A stretch of DNA of 64,000 nucleotides from Ignavibacteriota bacterium (GCA_013285405.1 CP053446.1:3333001-3397000); one strand, 5' to 3'; counted from the first letter of the stretch, positions 1-9,034 are shown. The notes: generated by a model not told the origin, from the letters alone. Numbers and translations are program-made.

Positions 1-516
1 TGAGGATTTAAGAAATTCTTCCGTCGCAGTAACTGAACCGAGTTGTAAACTGACTTTAGACAAAATTTTTGTGGTATCACCCGTTATGATTTCAGTACTG
101 CTCCCGCCGATATCGATTACTGTCGTTCTGCCAATAGTCTTTAATGCTGAAGTAGCTCCAAGATATGCATACTCTGCTTCTTCATTTCCATCTATTACTA
201 TTAATTCCATCCCACATTCTTTACGAATGGTTTCGATAATTTCTGACGAGTTAGAAGCTATCCTGAATACATTTGTTCCGGAGACAATTATTCTTCCACA
301 ATTAAACTTATTAATAATACTTTTGTATTTCCTCAAAACTGCTAATAAGTTAGAGATACTCTCTGAACTTATTTTACCATTTTGTTTGATTCCCCGACCG
401 ATTCTGGGCATATTATAATCATTAAATACCGGTACAATACTTTTTGTCACAGTATTGACTTCTGCGATCAAAAGTATAACTGTATTTGTACCAATATCGA
501 TAGAAGCAATAGTCAT
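1..516 (-). CDS. Ppx/GppA family phosphatase (exopolyphosphatase or pppGppase), 3' end cut off by window edge
   Basis: The reverse strand reads open from an ATG at 516 to the window edge, giving the first 172 residues of an ASKHA-fold phosphatase. The phosphate-1 motif ASIDIGTNTVILLIAE lies at residues 4-19, and the phosphate-2 type motif VIDIGGSSTEI lies near residue 143. Family members hydrolyse polyphosphate or pppGpp. The fragment cannot separate the two activities because the C-terminal domain is missing. It is divergently transcribed from the next gene, with only 40 bp between the starts, so promoters must overlap there. Confidence 0.9.
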   Translation of the reverse strand, partial: MTIASIDIGTNTVILLIAEVNTVTKSIVPVFNDYNMPRIGRGIKQNGKISSESISNLLAVLRKYKSIINKFNCGRIIVSGTNVFRIASNSSEIIETIRKECGMELIVIDGNEEAEYAYLGATSALKTIGRTTVIDIGGSSTEIITGDTTKILSKVSLQLGSVTATEEFLKSS

Positions 517-556
517 ATATTTTTTTTAAATTTAAATTAAAGATTGGATAAATTAA

Positions 557-1084
557 ATGAAAAAAGAAAAAATACTTACAAAAATCTTTGCATATATTTC
601 ACTTACTTCAGGAAGTATTTGGTTTGGAGCATATATCTCCAGGTTGCTCACAACCTACCAAATGTTTGAGGCTACCGAACTCAAATTAAAAAGTTATGTC
701 ACGGATAGTAATATCTCATCTATTTTTCAAACAACGTATCCTTTAGTAAACTTAACTATCTTTTCTTATTTAATTATGATAGTTTCATTCACATTATTTT
801 TGGTATTCTCAAAAATTAAATTAAAAGAGAACGGTTGGCTATTCATTATTGCAATGATCATTTACTTAACTTTACCATTTGAATTTATTCTTTTACTGAT
901 TGATTATAAACTCTTTATTTTATTTATGAATGACCAGTTTACATCAGAACTAATATTGCAATTAATAACGAAAAGGGTTACTATGTTAAGCAGCTTTCCG
1001 ATTATACTATTGTTTAGTTATTTATCGATACCATACTTTTTAGTATTTCAACCATTCACAAAAAAGACATCGAATGAAAATTAA
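557..1084 (+). CDS. Small integral membrane protein, function unknown
   Basis: 175 residues with about four predicted hydrophobic helices (near residues 10-30, 62-85, 93-118 and 138-166) and a short lysine-rich cytoplasmic-type tail. I do not recognise the family. Its last 11 bases overlap the next small gene, which itself overlaps aroQ by 4 bases, so the three are probably one transcript. Function cannot be inferred from sequence beyond membrane location. Confidence 0.75.
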   Translation: MKKEKILTKIFAYISLTSGSIWFGAYISRLLTTYQMFEATELKLKSYVTDSNISSIFQTTYPLVNLTIFSYLIMIVSFTLFLVFSKIKLKENGWLFIIAMIIYLTLPFEFILLLIDYKLFILFMNDQFTSELILQLITKRVTMLSSFPIILLFSYLSIPYFLVFQPFTKKTSNEN

Positions 1085-1346
1085 AGAAAAAGAATTTGAA
1101 GAAATATTGCAGGAATTAAAATCGGTTGCAGACCAGCTTGGAGCAAGTATCAGGTTTGAAAAGGGAGACTTTAAGGGTGGATATTGTATTATTAACGATA
1201 AGAAAGTCATTGTAATTAATAAAATGACCAACCTTCAGAGAAAAGTTATGATACTCTCGACAGCATTAAAGGAATTAGGCGTCGAAGAAATTTATCTTTC
1301 ACCACGACTAAGAGAAGTAATAGAAGAAATGTCAGGTTCAGTATGA
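1074..1346 (+). CDS. Conserved-looking small soluble protein coupled to aroQ
   Basis: 90 residues, highly charged and helical at the N-terminus (KEKEFEEILQELKSVADQLG), then a short beta-rich segment ending in VIVINK, then a helix. No signal peptide or membrane segment is present. The start overlaps the upstream membrane gene by 11 bases and the stop overlaps aroQ by 4 bases (ATGA type), which argues for translational coupling and a real gene. I do not recognise a named family. A role connected with aroQ is only suggested by position. Confidence 0.7.
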   Translation: MKIKEKEFEEILQELKSVADQLGASIRFEKGDFKGGYCIINDKKVIVINKMTNLQRKVMILSTALKELGVEEIYLSPRLREVIEEMSGSV

Positions 1347-1771
1347 GAATTATAATTATAAATGGTCCTAACTTAAATCTCATGGAAAAACGTCCAGCAG
1401 ACATATATGGAAATATCTCATTAACCGAAATCGAAAAAATTGTAAAGACAGCATATCCAAAACATCAGTTCGAGTTTTTTCAAAGCAATCACGAGGGCGA
1501 ATTAATTGAAAGAATCCAATCTGCTGATTCAACATTTGATGGATTAGTGATTAATCCCGGTGGTTTCTCACATACTTCAGTTGCGATCAAAGATGCTCTC
1601 GAACTTTGTTCAGTTCCTAAAATTGAGGTCCATTTATCGAATATTGCTTCCCGCGAAAACTTTAGGAATGTTATGCTAACTGCTTCAAGTTGTAATGGTT
1701 ACATAAGCGGTTTTAGAGAAAAGGGTTATCTTGCAGCAGTTTTCCTTCTTGAGAAAATAACAGCAAAGTAA
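1343..1771 (+). CDS. aroQ: 3-dehydroquinate dehydratase, type II
   Basis: 142 residues, the usual length for the dodecameric type II enzyme. It converts 3-dehydroquinate to 3-dehydroshikimate in the shikimate pathway. Visible family motifs are NGPNLNLMEKRPADIYG at the N-terminus (with the active-site Tyr), NPGGFSHTSVAIKDAL in the middle, and EVHLSNIASRENFR containing the catalytic His region. No other shikimate gene lies nearby. It is the third gene of a tightly overlapping set, and about 175 bp of non-coding sequence follows. Confidence 0.95.
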   Translation: MRIIIINGPNLNLMEKRPADIYGNISLTEIEKIVKTAYPKHQFEFFQSNHEGELIERIQSADSTFDGLVINPGGFSHTSVAIKDALELCSVPKIEVHLSNIASRENFRNVMLTASSCNGYISGFREKGYLAAVFLLEKITAK

Positions 1772-1947
1772 TAAATAGATAAACTTTGTGTCATAAAACT
1801 CCTATTCTGTTCTGACTGAATTTGTAACAATCAATGGTATGAAAAGAGTTAACTGATATAATTAAAGTTAATAGTTACAAACTCGACTTAAATTTTGATA
1901 TATTAACAAGGATTTCTTAAGTTTCTATCAAGAATTTTATAAAAACT

Positions 1948-2343
1948 ATGCGAGACCTTTCAATAAAAAAGTTATACTACTCAATCAGTGAAGTAAGCAA
2001 AATCACAGATATCGAACAGTACGTGTTGAGATATTGGGAAACTGAATTTGAACAGTTAACTCCACAAAAAAACAGAGCAGGCAACAGAATATATACAAAT
2101 AAGGATATCCGCTTAATCCTTTACATCAAAGAACTTTTGAGAGAGAAAAAATATACTATTGAAGGTGCAAAAAAAATCCTTGAAAATTATGAACAGGATA
2201 AGAAACCAATCGTTGAGGTAAAAGAGAAAAAAATAATTGAAGATATTAAACCAGAAGTTGAAATTGTGATGGATAATATTTCAGTAAAAGAGGACCTTAA
2301 GGAGATTAAAGAAATCTTAAAATATTTGTTACAGAAAATTTAA
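1948..2343 (+). CDS. MerR family transcriptional regulator
   Basis: 131 residues. The N-terminal 70 form a MerR-type winged helix-turn-helix: YSISEVSKITDIEQYVLRYW, then NRIYTNKDIRLILYIKELL. A charged, probably coiled-coil tail follows with no cysteines, so metal sensing is unlikely. Short MerR proteins of this kind with the VLRYWE motif are common single-copy regulators in Bacteroidetes/Chlorobi, with targets mostly unknown. The gene stands alone and ends 2 bp before tRNA-Pro, so it may be co-transcribed with the tRNA. Confidence 0.88.
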   Translation: MRDLSIKKLYYSISEVSKITDIEQYVLRYWETEFEQLTPQKNRAGNRIYTNKDIRLILYIKELLREKKYTIEGAKKILENYEQDKKPIVEVKEKKIIEDIKPEVEIVMDNISVKEDLKEIKEILKYLLQKI

Positions 2344-2345
2344 TA

Positions 2346-2419
2346 CGGAACGTGGCGCAGCCCGGTAGCGTACCTGAATGGGGTTCAGGTGGTCGGGGGT
2401 TCAAATCCCCCCGTTCCGA
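2346..2419 (+). tRNA. tRNA-Pro (anticodon GGG)
   Basis: A complete cloverleaf can be folded by eye. The acceptor CGGAACG pairs with CGTTCCG, and the D stem is GCGC/GCGT. The anticodon stem CCTGA/TCAGG carries the loop ATGGGGT, so the anticodon is GGG at 2380-2382. The T stem is GGGGG/CCCCC with loop TTCAAAT, and the discriminator is A at 2419. The CCA end is not encoded. The gene starts 2 bp after the MerR-type regulator. Confidence 0.97.
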
Positions 2420-2487
2420 CAAAAACAAAATCTTATCAGAACATTCTCACAAAATTTATTAATAATATATTTTTTATAATTTCATTT

Positions 2488-2554
2488 GAATGGGATTCAG
2501 GTGGTCGTGGGTTCTTCCGAAGGAATGCCTTCGGCAAAATCCCCCCGTTCCGAC
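2488..2554 (+). pseudogene. Duplicated 3' half of tRNA-Pro with a 22-nt hairpin inserted in the T-loop
   Basis: This stretch repeats the last 45 nt of the tRNA-Pro locus (2376-2420) with only two substitutions. It is interrupted by 22 extra nucleotides at 2515-2536, exactly inside the T-loop. The insert can fold as CCGAAGG/CCTTCGG around AATG. The 5' half of a tRNA (acceptor strand and D arm) is missing, so this is not a functional tRNA. A tRNA 3'-end copy downstream of the intact gene is the usual footprint of integrase-mediated insertion, but only about 68 bp separate the two copies and no element lies between them. Confidence 0.85.
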
Positions 2555-2563
2555 TCAAGATCG

Positions 2564-2592
2564 CTCAACTAAAGGTTGAGTTTTTCTTTTTT
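2564..2592 (+). terminator. Rho-independent terminator downstream of the tRNA-Pro region
   Basis: A perfect 6-bp stem CTCAAC/GTTGAG (2564-2569 with 2575-2580) is followed directly by a T-rich run. It would end transcripts coming through the regulator, tRNA and tRNA fragment. Confidence 0.7.
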
Positions 2593-2771
2593 AAAATTAA
2601 CTCTGGAAATAATAAACATTTTTCAATGTCCGTTTTATTGTCTTCTAATTAGAAACCATATTCTTAAATTCTATTTTTTAAATTAAGTTTTGCTAATCGT
2701 CTATTCTGATTATTCAGATGGTATACCTAAATTTGACCTATAATTTTCTATTAACCTTCATATTTTTCGTT

Positions 2772-4259
2772 ATGCAATTTAGCATCCAAAGAGAAAAACC
2801 AACCTGCAATTGTGGAGTATTTGGAATCTATGGTTCACAAAATGCTTCACTTGAAACTTACTATGGTTTACACGCGTTGCAGCATAGAGGTCAGGAAGCG
2901 TGTGGTATAGTAACAAAAAGCACCAATCAAAAAAATCATGAGGTATTTTCTGTACATAAAGGTGAAGGTCTTGTCACGGAAGTTTTTGTTGATCAGGAAA
3001 TTTTTCAGCACAAACTCAAAGGTGATGTTGCAATTGGTCATAACCGCTACTCAACGACGGGTTCAGCTCAATCAATAAAAAATATACAACCTTTCATTGT
3101 CAATTACAGACTTGGCAATCTTGCAGTTGCACATAACGGAAATCTTACTAATGCTAGGGAAATTCGTGAAGAATTAGTAAACGAAGGCTCTATATTTCAA
3201 ACTACAAGTGACACCGAAGTTATACTTCATTTAATTGCACGCAGTAAATTGAATGATCAAATTGATCAGATAAAAGAAGCACTCCAAAAAATAGAAGGTG
3301 CGTTCAGTCTTGTGATTATGACTGATGATAAGCTTGTTGCAGCCAGAGATCCAAATGGATTCAGACCTCTTGTAATTGGAAAACTGAATAATGCGTTTAT
3401 TGTAACTTCAGAAACCTGTGCATTCGATCTGATTAGTGCAGAGTTTATTCGGGAAGTTTTGCCCGGCGAAATCGTGGTTATTGATGACGAAGTGATTCAA
3501 ACAAGAGAAATAAAATCATACAACATTCATACTTCAATCGCACCTCAAAAACATTGTATTTTCGAGTTCATTTATTTCTCACGTCCGGATAGTTTCATCT
3601 TCGGTCACAATGTAGATAAAATGAGAAGAAGACTTGGTAAAGTACTTGCCAGGAACCATCCCGTCTATAATGAAGATGATAATAAAGTTATTGTTATTAG
3701 TGTGCCGGATAGTTCAAATACAACAGCTTTAGGTTATCAAACAGAACTGGAGAAACTCGGTGTTAATTGCAGATTGGAAATTGGTTTAATCCGAAGTCAC
3801 TATATCGGCAGAACATTTATTCAACCGGGACAGGCTAACAGGGAAATTGGTGTTAAAATTAAATTCAACACAGTTAAAGGGGTTCTTGAAGGAAGAACTG
3901 TTGTGCTGATTGATGACTCAATTGTTCGTGGAACTACTTCAAAACAACTCGTTAAATTAATTCGTGATGCAAATCCAAAATCTATTCATCTTAGAATTTC
4001 ATCTTCTCCAATAACTCATCCTTGTTATTATGGAATGGATTTCCCAAGCAAAGAGGAGTTAATCGCACATAATTATAACTCGGATATTCAAGAAATCGGC
4101 AAATATCTTGGAGTAGATACACTTGAATATCTGACAATTGATGAAATGCTCGAAGCAGTTTCAGAAGCAGGAAAAGATAATTTCTGTTATGCTTGTTTCT
4201 CCGGAAAATATCCTACAGTTGTTGATCACAAATTCAAAAAGGAAATATATGAGATTTAG
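2772..4259 (+). CDS. purF: Amidophosphoribosyltransferase (glutamine PRPP amidotransferase)
   Basis: First committed step of purine synthesis: PRPP plus glutamine to phosphoribosylamine. I chose the ATG at 2772 because it leaves a 13-residue propeptide before nucleophile Cys14 (CNCGVFGIYG), as in the cleaved Bacillus-type enzyme. An upstream in-frame ATG at 2718 would add 18 hydrophobic residues and looks wrong. The N-terminal Ntn domain shows GHNRYSTTG and AHNGNLTN. The C-terminal PRPP loop is VVLIDDSIVRGTTSKQ. CYACFSGKYP near the C-terminus, with further Cys, matches the [4Fe-4S]-containing class. The last 11 bases overlap the next gene. Confidence 0.95.
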   Translation: MQFSIQREKPTCNCGVFGIYGSQNASLETYYGLHALQHRGQEACGIVTKSTNQKNHEVFSVHKGEGLVTEVFVDQEIFQHKLKGDVAIGHNRYSTTGSAQSIKNIQPFIVNYRLGNLAVAHNGNLTNAREIREELVNEGSIFQTTSDTEVILHLIARSKLNDQIDQIKEALQKIEGAFSLVIMTDDKLVAARDPNGFRPLVIGKLNNAFIVTSETCAFDLISAEFIREVLPGEIVVIDDEVIQTREIKSYNIHTSIAPQKHCIFEFIYFSRPDSFIFGHNVDKMRRRLGKVLARNHPVYNEDDNKVIVISVPDSSNTTALGYQTELEKLGVNCRLEIGLIRSHYIGRTFIQPGQANREIGVKIKFNTVKGVLEGRTVVLIDDSIVRGTTSKQLVKLIRDANPKSIHLRISSSPITHPCYYGMDFPSKEELIAHNYNSDIQEIGKYLGVDTLEYLTIDEMLEAVSEAGKDNFCYACFSGKYPTVVDHKFKKEIYEI

Positions 4260-7200
4260 TCTGTTTTTTCTGATAATTCTGCTAACATCCATTTCTCATT
4301 TCACATCAGCACAGAGTACATATTTTATCAAGTATAAATCAGATGTTTCATTAGCTGAAGTTGAGCAAAAAGTTCAGCAGGATCAGTTTGTTCCGGCAGG
4401 GATTCAGTTGAGATTGCAATCTGAAACTAAGTCGGTTGATCATCTTGCTAAAGGAATAGCAAAGGCTGACGAAGTAATAGGAAGAATAATAAAGATTACA
4501 TTCACTGATGATGTTGATGAATCACAATTTCTTCAACTAAAAAATCTTGACCCGACAATTGAGTATGTACAAAAATCGGTCAACTATAAAATTGATTTTG
4601 TACCAAATGATAGCTTATTATCACAGCAGTGGGCATTGGAGAAAATTCAGGCATTTGACGCATGGGATGTAACAACCGGATCTGATACAGTTCTACTTGG
4701 TATCATTGATACGGGAATTGATTATTACCATCCCGACCTCAAAAACAAAATCTGGCAGAATCCGGGTGAGACTGGTAATGGCAAAGAAACGAATGGAATT
4801 GATGACGATAACAATGGATTTGTTGATGATTATCGTGGTTGGGATTTTACAGATCGTGTAGGTTTTCCATTCGATTCCACAGGTGGTGATTATCTCAATT
4901 GGGATAACGATCCATTCGATGAATATGGTCATGGAACTAACATTTCGGGAATTGCAGGAGCCGAAACAAATAATTACACCGGGATTGCTGGCGTCGCTCC
5001 AAATATTAAACTTGTGAACCTGCGAGCATTCGATCCGGGTGGATATGGTGAAGAAGATGATGTTGCAGCAGCGATCCTTTATGCTGTTCAGATGAAGGTT
5101 AAAGTTCTGAATATGAGCTTTGGTGATTATTCTTTCTCATATGTTCTCAGAGATGTGATTAGATATGCTTATTCAAAAAATATAGTACTTGTTGGAAGTT
5201 CAGGGAATAGTACACCTCCATCAACTGATCCACATTATCCATCAGGATATTCGGAAGTAATTTGTGTAGGTAATTCTACAGTGTATGATTTCATTGCAAC
5301 AAATTCGAACTATGGTTCAACTTTGGATTTAGTTGCCCCAGGTACACTAATAATGAGTACAGCAAAAGATAATAAATATGCCCTGGTCAGCGGTACATCA
5401 GCTGCAACTCCTCATGTTGCGGCAACTGCTGCATTAATTCTTTCCTTAGAAAGTTTTACTAATGAAGAAGTTAAGCAAATTATTAAATCTACAACAGATG
5501 ATATAATGGAACCAGGTTGGGATATAGAAAGCGGCGCTGGAAGGTTAAATACGCACCGAGCATTAACAACGCTTGCCCCTTCTATAATTAAGTTCAATCA
5601 TCCTTACCAGGATTTTGCGATTCTAGATGATTCCTTAAAAATAAATGCGACAGTTCTTTCACCATTGTTCTCATATTATAGTCTTTATTATGGCTATGGA
5701 TTTAATCCAACGAATTGGACGTCTCTAATCAATCAGGGAAGTAATCAGTTTTCTGATCAGGATATTTACTCACTTACTCTTTCAAATTTACCAGACAGTG
5801 TTTATTGTTTAAGACTGGTTGTTCAATTAACAAACGGTAGAACGCTTGAAGAAAGAGTCAATTTTTATATACAGAGGACTCCACCAGAGGTTATTATAGT
5901 TGGAGATGGACCTATTTACTATGGAGATAGGTCAACAATTCAAGCTGAAATTTATACGAGCCAACGGTCTGTAGTAAGAATGTTTTATAGGAAATATGGA
6001 ATGGGTGATTTTAATTTTATTACACTAGATGGATTTAACACAAATAATCAATTTGTTAAGCAACTGCATTATGGATTTATCCCGAAGGAATTAGCTGAGC
6101 CCAATACAGTTTACGAAGTTTATTATGAAGCTGAAAATCTTGCAGGATTAAAAAATACAGTCTTAGATACTTTAAACAATTTGTCATATTTTGTCTGGGT
6201 AACATCTCCACTGCCGGAAATAGTTATGCCTACAGAAATGAGTTTTACACTTCCAGCAGGTTATGTTTTTAGTAGACCTGTAAGTTTTCTCTCGGAGAAT
6301 TACAATGAAATTTTCTTTCAACAATTTTATGCTTCACGAGATGCTTATTTTGGATTGTATGTTCTTGATAATGACTCATTCAATAAAATAGACTCAATAA
6401 AGAATAAAATCCCAAGATTATTTGGTGACTTTAATAATAACGGGAAAAAAGATTTCGTAAGTATTTTATATCCTAAAGTAAATATTGACGAACAAGAACA
6501 ACCAAATACATTCAATTTAACGACAGCCTTTAATGGGAGTAGGATTTATTATCCAATAATTATTGAAAATTTGACTGGCGATGAGCAGTATGAATTAATA
6601 ACACAAAGTGATGATAATAGATATTACATCTTATGGACAATAAAAAGCGACCTTTCAGTTGATAGTGTTCAATCATTTTATAAAAAATTTAATGACAATT
6701 TGGAAGGAAATTTTCCATTTAATAATGCAACTACGGGTAACCTTATTACTACAGATACTGATGGTGATCTGCGAAAAGAGGTTTGGTTTATGGATGCAGA
6801 TGCCGATTTAAAAGGATACGAAATGGACGGATCAGGATATTTGGCAAAAATAGATAGTTTTATTACTCAAGGATTAAGAATAAATCAGAGTAATGTATTT
6901 GATGTAGGCGATTATGATGGAGATGGAACTCAAGATTTTGCGATTCTTTATAATACAAATTCAATTGCTCCAAATTTTCTGCTGCTCATTCTTACATACA
7001 AGAATAATTCTTTTGAAATTATCACTTCTAAAGTCTTTATGGATCAATCCGCTGAATTTAGCGGACTATTCAATGAAGCTTATCAATCTTTGGGATTTAT
7101 TGATGTTGACAATGATGGAATCGATGAATTGGTGCTTAATATCTTTCCTTATGCATATATAATGAAGAAAGATATTACTGGTGATAAGTTTATTTATTTT

Positions 7201-8481
7201 GAGGAAAATATTAATACATTTAGTGTATTTAAAGGTGATTTAAATGGTAATGGTACTCCGGAAGTTTTGTACAATTATATCGATGGTGCAAAATTCTATG
7301 AATTTAGTTTACCAAACCAGCCTCCTATTCCTAATAATGTTGAAGGTTTTAGTATCGATTCAAGCAGCATTTTTCTGTCCTGGCTGGGAAGTGTGGACCA
7401 ATATTACATTTACCGTGGATTGTCTGCTGATAATCTGGAATTAATTGATTCCACTATTGCCACAACTCAATATGTCAACTTTAATCTTACGCAAAACACA
7501 AACTACTATTACGCAATACAGTCATTCGATCTATCAAAGCCTGATCCATATTCAAATTTATCAAGGGTTATTAAAGTGTACAGCCACAAGCCGGGAGAAG
7601 TAATTTCTGCCATCGTTTCGAGCAGTAAAGCCGTAACAGTAAATTTTTCGGAAAAGATGAGCAACACAATTGAAAATCTGCAGGCATTCAAACTAAATGG
7701 TAATGTTTTTCCAAATTCTATTTCACCGGCAAGTCAGTACTCATATCTGCTTACATTCAGAGATGTAATTCCTGTTGGCATAAATGTACTGGAAGTATCA
7801 GGACTACGTGATCTGTATGGGTCATCAATTGAGCCATCAACTATTTCATTTAATATGGATTCGGTAATAGTCAATCCGGAATTTTTTATCAGTTCATTCA
7901 AAATAGTAGATGCGTATAACATCAGAGTTATATTTAACCTTGAAGTTGATGAACAAAGCGCTACCGATGTTAATAATTATTTCTTCGAACCGTATAATAA
8001 AGCTTCTTCAGTTAAGGTTGATGCAACTGATAAAAAAATAATCAATATCAATTTGAACGGACAGAAACCTGTTGGATCAATCGGCAGGGAATATGTGTTG
8101 AGAGTAAAAGATATATTTTCATCTCCATCTACAGGAAGCTTGAAAATAAATGAAGGTGCTGGTAGTTACATAGTGCTTTCTACTTTCGCAAGTGATTTGT
8201 CAAACGTTTATGTATATCCGAATCCTGTGCATCCGGAGAGCGGGGAATCATTAACTTTTGCAAATCTGCCAAAGTATGCTCATATTACTATCTGGACAAT
8301 TGATGGAAATCGTATTGGAGAAATTGAAGAAGCAGATGGTAATGGTGGAGTTACATTTGAATTAAAAGATTTGAACGGGAATACACTTTCTTCCGGAATA
8401 TATGTTTACAGAGTTGTAATGCTTGATGAATCAAAGAATGAACAGGAAGAAAAACTCGGTAAATTTGCAGTGATAAAATGA
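4249..8481 (+). CDS. Secreted S8 family subtilisin-like peptidase with type IX secretion C-terminal domain
   Basis: 1410 residues from the ATG at 4249, which gives a clean signal peptide (MRFSLFFLIILL...SAQ). An earlier in-frame ATG would lack one. The subtilase triad is visible: Asp154 in GIIDTGID, His228 in YGHGTNISG and Ser384 in SGTSAATPHVAA. The middle carries DxDxDG-type calcium-binding repeats (DFNNNGKKD, DYDGDGTQD, DVDNDGIDE), as in FG-GAP/VCBS propellers, followed by fibronectin- or Big-like domains. The last 80 or so residues (YPNPV...GIYVYRVV) look like a type IX sorting domain. It overlaps purF by 11 bp and pgsA begins 1 bp after it, an odd place for a secreted protease. Confidence 0.92.
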   Translation: MRFSLFFLIILLTSISHFTSAQSTYFIKYKSDVSLAEVEQKVQQDQFVPAGIQLRLQSETKSVDHLAKGIAKADEVIGRIIKITFTDDVDESQFLQLKNLDPTIEYVQKSVNYKIDFVPNDSLLSQQWALEKIQAFDAWDVTTGSDTVLLGIIDTGIDYYHPDLKNKIWQNPGETGNGKETNGIDDDNNGFVDDYRGWDFTDRVGFPFDSTGGDYLNWDNDPFDEYGHGTNISGIAGAETNNYTGIAGVAPNIKLVNLRAFDPGGYGEEDDVAAAILYAVQMKVKVLNMSFGDYSFSYVLRDVIRYAYSKNIVLVGSSGNSTPPSTDPHYPSGYSEVICVGNSTVYDFIATNSNYGSTLDLVAPGTLIMSTAKDNKYALVSGTSAATPHVAATAALILSLESFTNEEVKQIIKSTTDDIMEPGWDIESGAGRLNTHRALTTLAPSIIKFNHPYQDFAILDDSLKINATVLSPLFSYYSLYYGYGFNPTNWTSLINQGSNQFSDQDIYSLTLSNLPDSVYCLRLVVQLTNGRTLEERVNFYIQRTPPEVIIVGDGPIYYGDRSTIQAEIYTSQRSVVRMFYRKYGMGDFNFITLDGFNTNNQFVKQLHYGFIPKELAEPNTVYEVYYEAENLAGLKNTVLDTLNNLSYFVWVTSPLPEIVMPTEMSFTLPAGYVFSRPVSFLSENYNEIFFQQFYASRDAYFGLYVLDNDSFNKIDSIKNKIPRLFGDFNNNGKKDFVSILYPKVNIDEQEQPNTFNLTTAFNGSRIYYPIIIENLTGDEQYELITQSDDNRYYILWTIKSDLSVDSVQSFYKKFNDNLEGNFPFNNATTGNLITTDTDGDLRKEVWFMDADADLKGYEMDGSGYLAKIDSFITQGLRINQSNVFDVGDYDGDGTQDFAILYNTNSIAPNFLLLILTYKNNSFEIITSKVFMDQSAEFSGLFNEAYQSLGFIDVDNDGIDELVLNIFPYAYIMKKDITGDKFIYFEENINTFSVFKGDLNGNGTPEVLYNYIDGAKFYEFSLPNQPPIPNNVEGFSIDSSSIFLSWLGSVDQYYIYRGLSADNLELIDSTIATTQYVNFNLTQNTNYYYAIQSFDLSKPDPYSNLSRVIKVYSHKPGEVISAIVSSSKAVTVNFSEKMSNTIENLQAFKLNGNVFPNSISPASQYSYLLTFRDVIPVGINVLEVSGLRDLYGSSIEPSTISFNMDSVIVNPEFFISSFKIVDAYNIRVIFNLEVDEQSATDVNNYFFEPYNKASSVKVDATDKKIININLNGQKPVGSIGREYVLRVKDIFSSPSTGSLKINEGAGSYIVLSTFASDLSNVYVYPNPVHPESGESLTFANLPKYAHITIWTIDGNRIGEIEEADGNGGVTFELKDLNGNTLSSGIYVYRVVMLDESKNEQEEKLGKFAVIK

Positions 8482-8482
8482 T

Positions 8483-9034
8483 ATGAGCAGAAATAAGATT
8501 TTCAATGCTTCAAACTCATTAAGTTTTCTTAGACTGCTTTTAGTAATTCCAGCCTGGATAGCATTTAGCAATTTTGATAAGACATCGCGTTATACTGTCG
8601 CAGCAATAGGAATCTTTGCTGCAATCACTGACATACTTGATGGATACCTTGCCCGGAAGCTTAATCAGATAACTGAATTTGGAAAAATTATAGATCCGCT
8701 TGCAGATAAAGTGCTGGTCGTTTTTGTAGTATTCAATTTATTTCTCATTGGAGATATTCCGGAATATTATTTCTATTTGATTGTGGCGAGAGACTTTTTG
8801 ATTCTAATTGGTGGTTTAATAGTTTCAAAAAAGTTGGGGAAAGTGTTACCATCAGATTATCTTGGTAAAGCCACAGTACTTGCTATATCATTTACACTCT
8901 TAATGATATTATTAAATGTTGATAGACAGAGCTTGCCATATTTAATTTTATATTATTTGAGTATCCTCTTAATTTTTATATCCTTTATTAACTATGTAAT
9001 AAAAGCTATAAAATCCTTAAACAAAATGACTTAA
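8483..9034 (+). CDS. pgsA: CDP-diacylglycerol--glycerol-3-phosphate 3-phosphatidyltransferase
   Basis: 183 residues with several membrane helices. The CDP-alcohol phosphotransferase signature is complete: DILDGYLARKLNQ, then GKIIDPLADK (the D-x2-D-G-x2-A-R-x8-G-x3-D-x3-D pattern). The length and the IPAWIAF-type N-terminus match PgsA, which makes phosphatidylglycerol phosphate in the inner membrane. A different CDP-alcohol transferase (for example a cardiolipin- or PS-type enzyme) cannot be fully excluded. It starts 1 bp after the subtilase stop and its last base is the first base of ftsY (ATGA-type junction). Confidence 0.9.
   Translation: MSRNKIFNASNSLSFLRLLLVIPAWIAFSNFDKTSRYTVAAIGIFAAITDILDGYLARKLNQITEFGKIIDPLADKVLVVFVVFNLFLIGDIPEYYFYLIVARDFLILIGGLIVSKKLGKVLPSDYLGKATVLAISFTLLMILLNVDRQSLPYLILYYLSILLIFISFINYVIKAIKSLNKMT

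Larger units (their letters stand above)
2420..2771. other. Intergenic region between tRNA-Pro and purF
   Basis: Apart from the tRNA fragment and the terminator, the rest (about 2593-2771) is AT-rich with no convincing gene or RNA fold. An open frame across 2389-2652 merely reads through the tRNA and its fragment and is not a gene. Confidence 0.6.

Noticed and set aside
71..418. 115-codon plus-strand frame at the left edge
   Set aside because: It is the shadow of the Ppx/GppA coding strand, which has clear family motifs on the minus strand.
2389..2652. Open frame of 87 codons across the tRNA-Pro end and the fragment
   Set aside because: It reads through a tRNA and a terminator and has no protein-like features.
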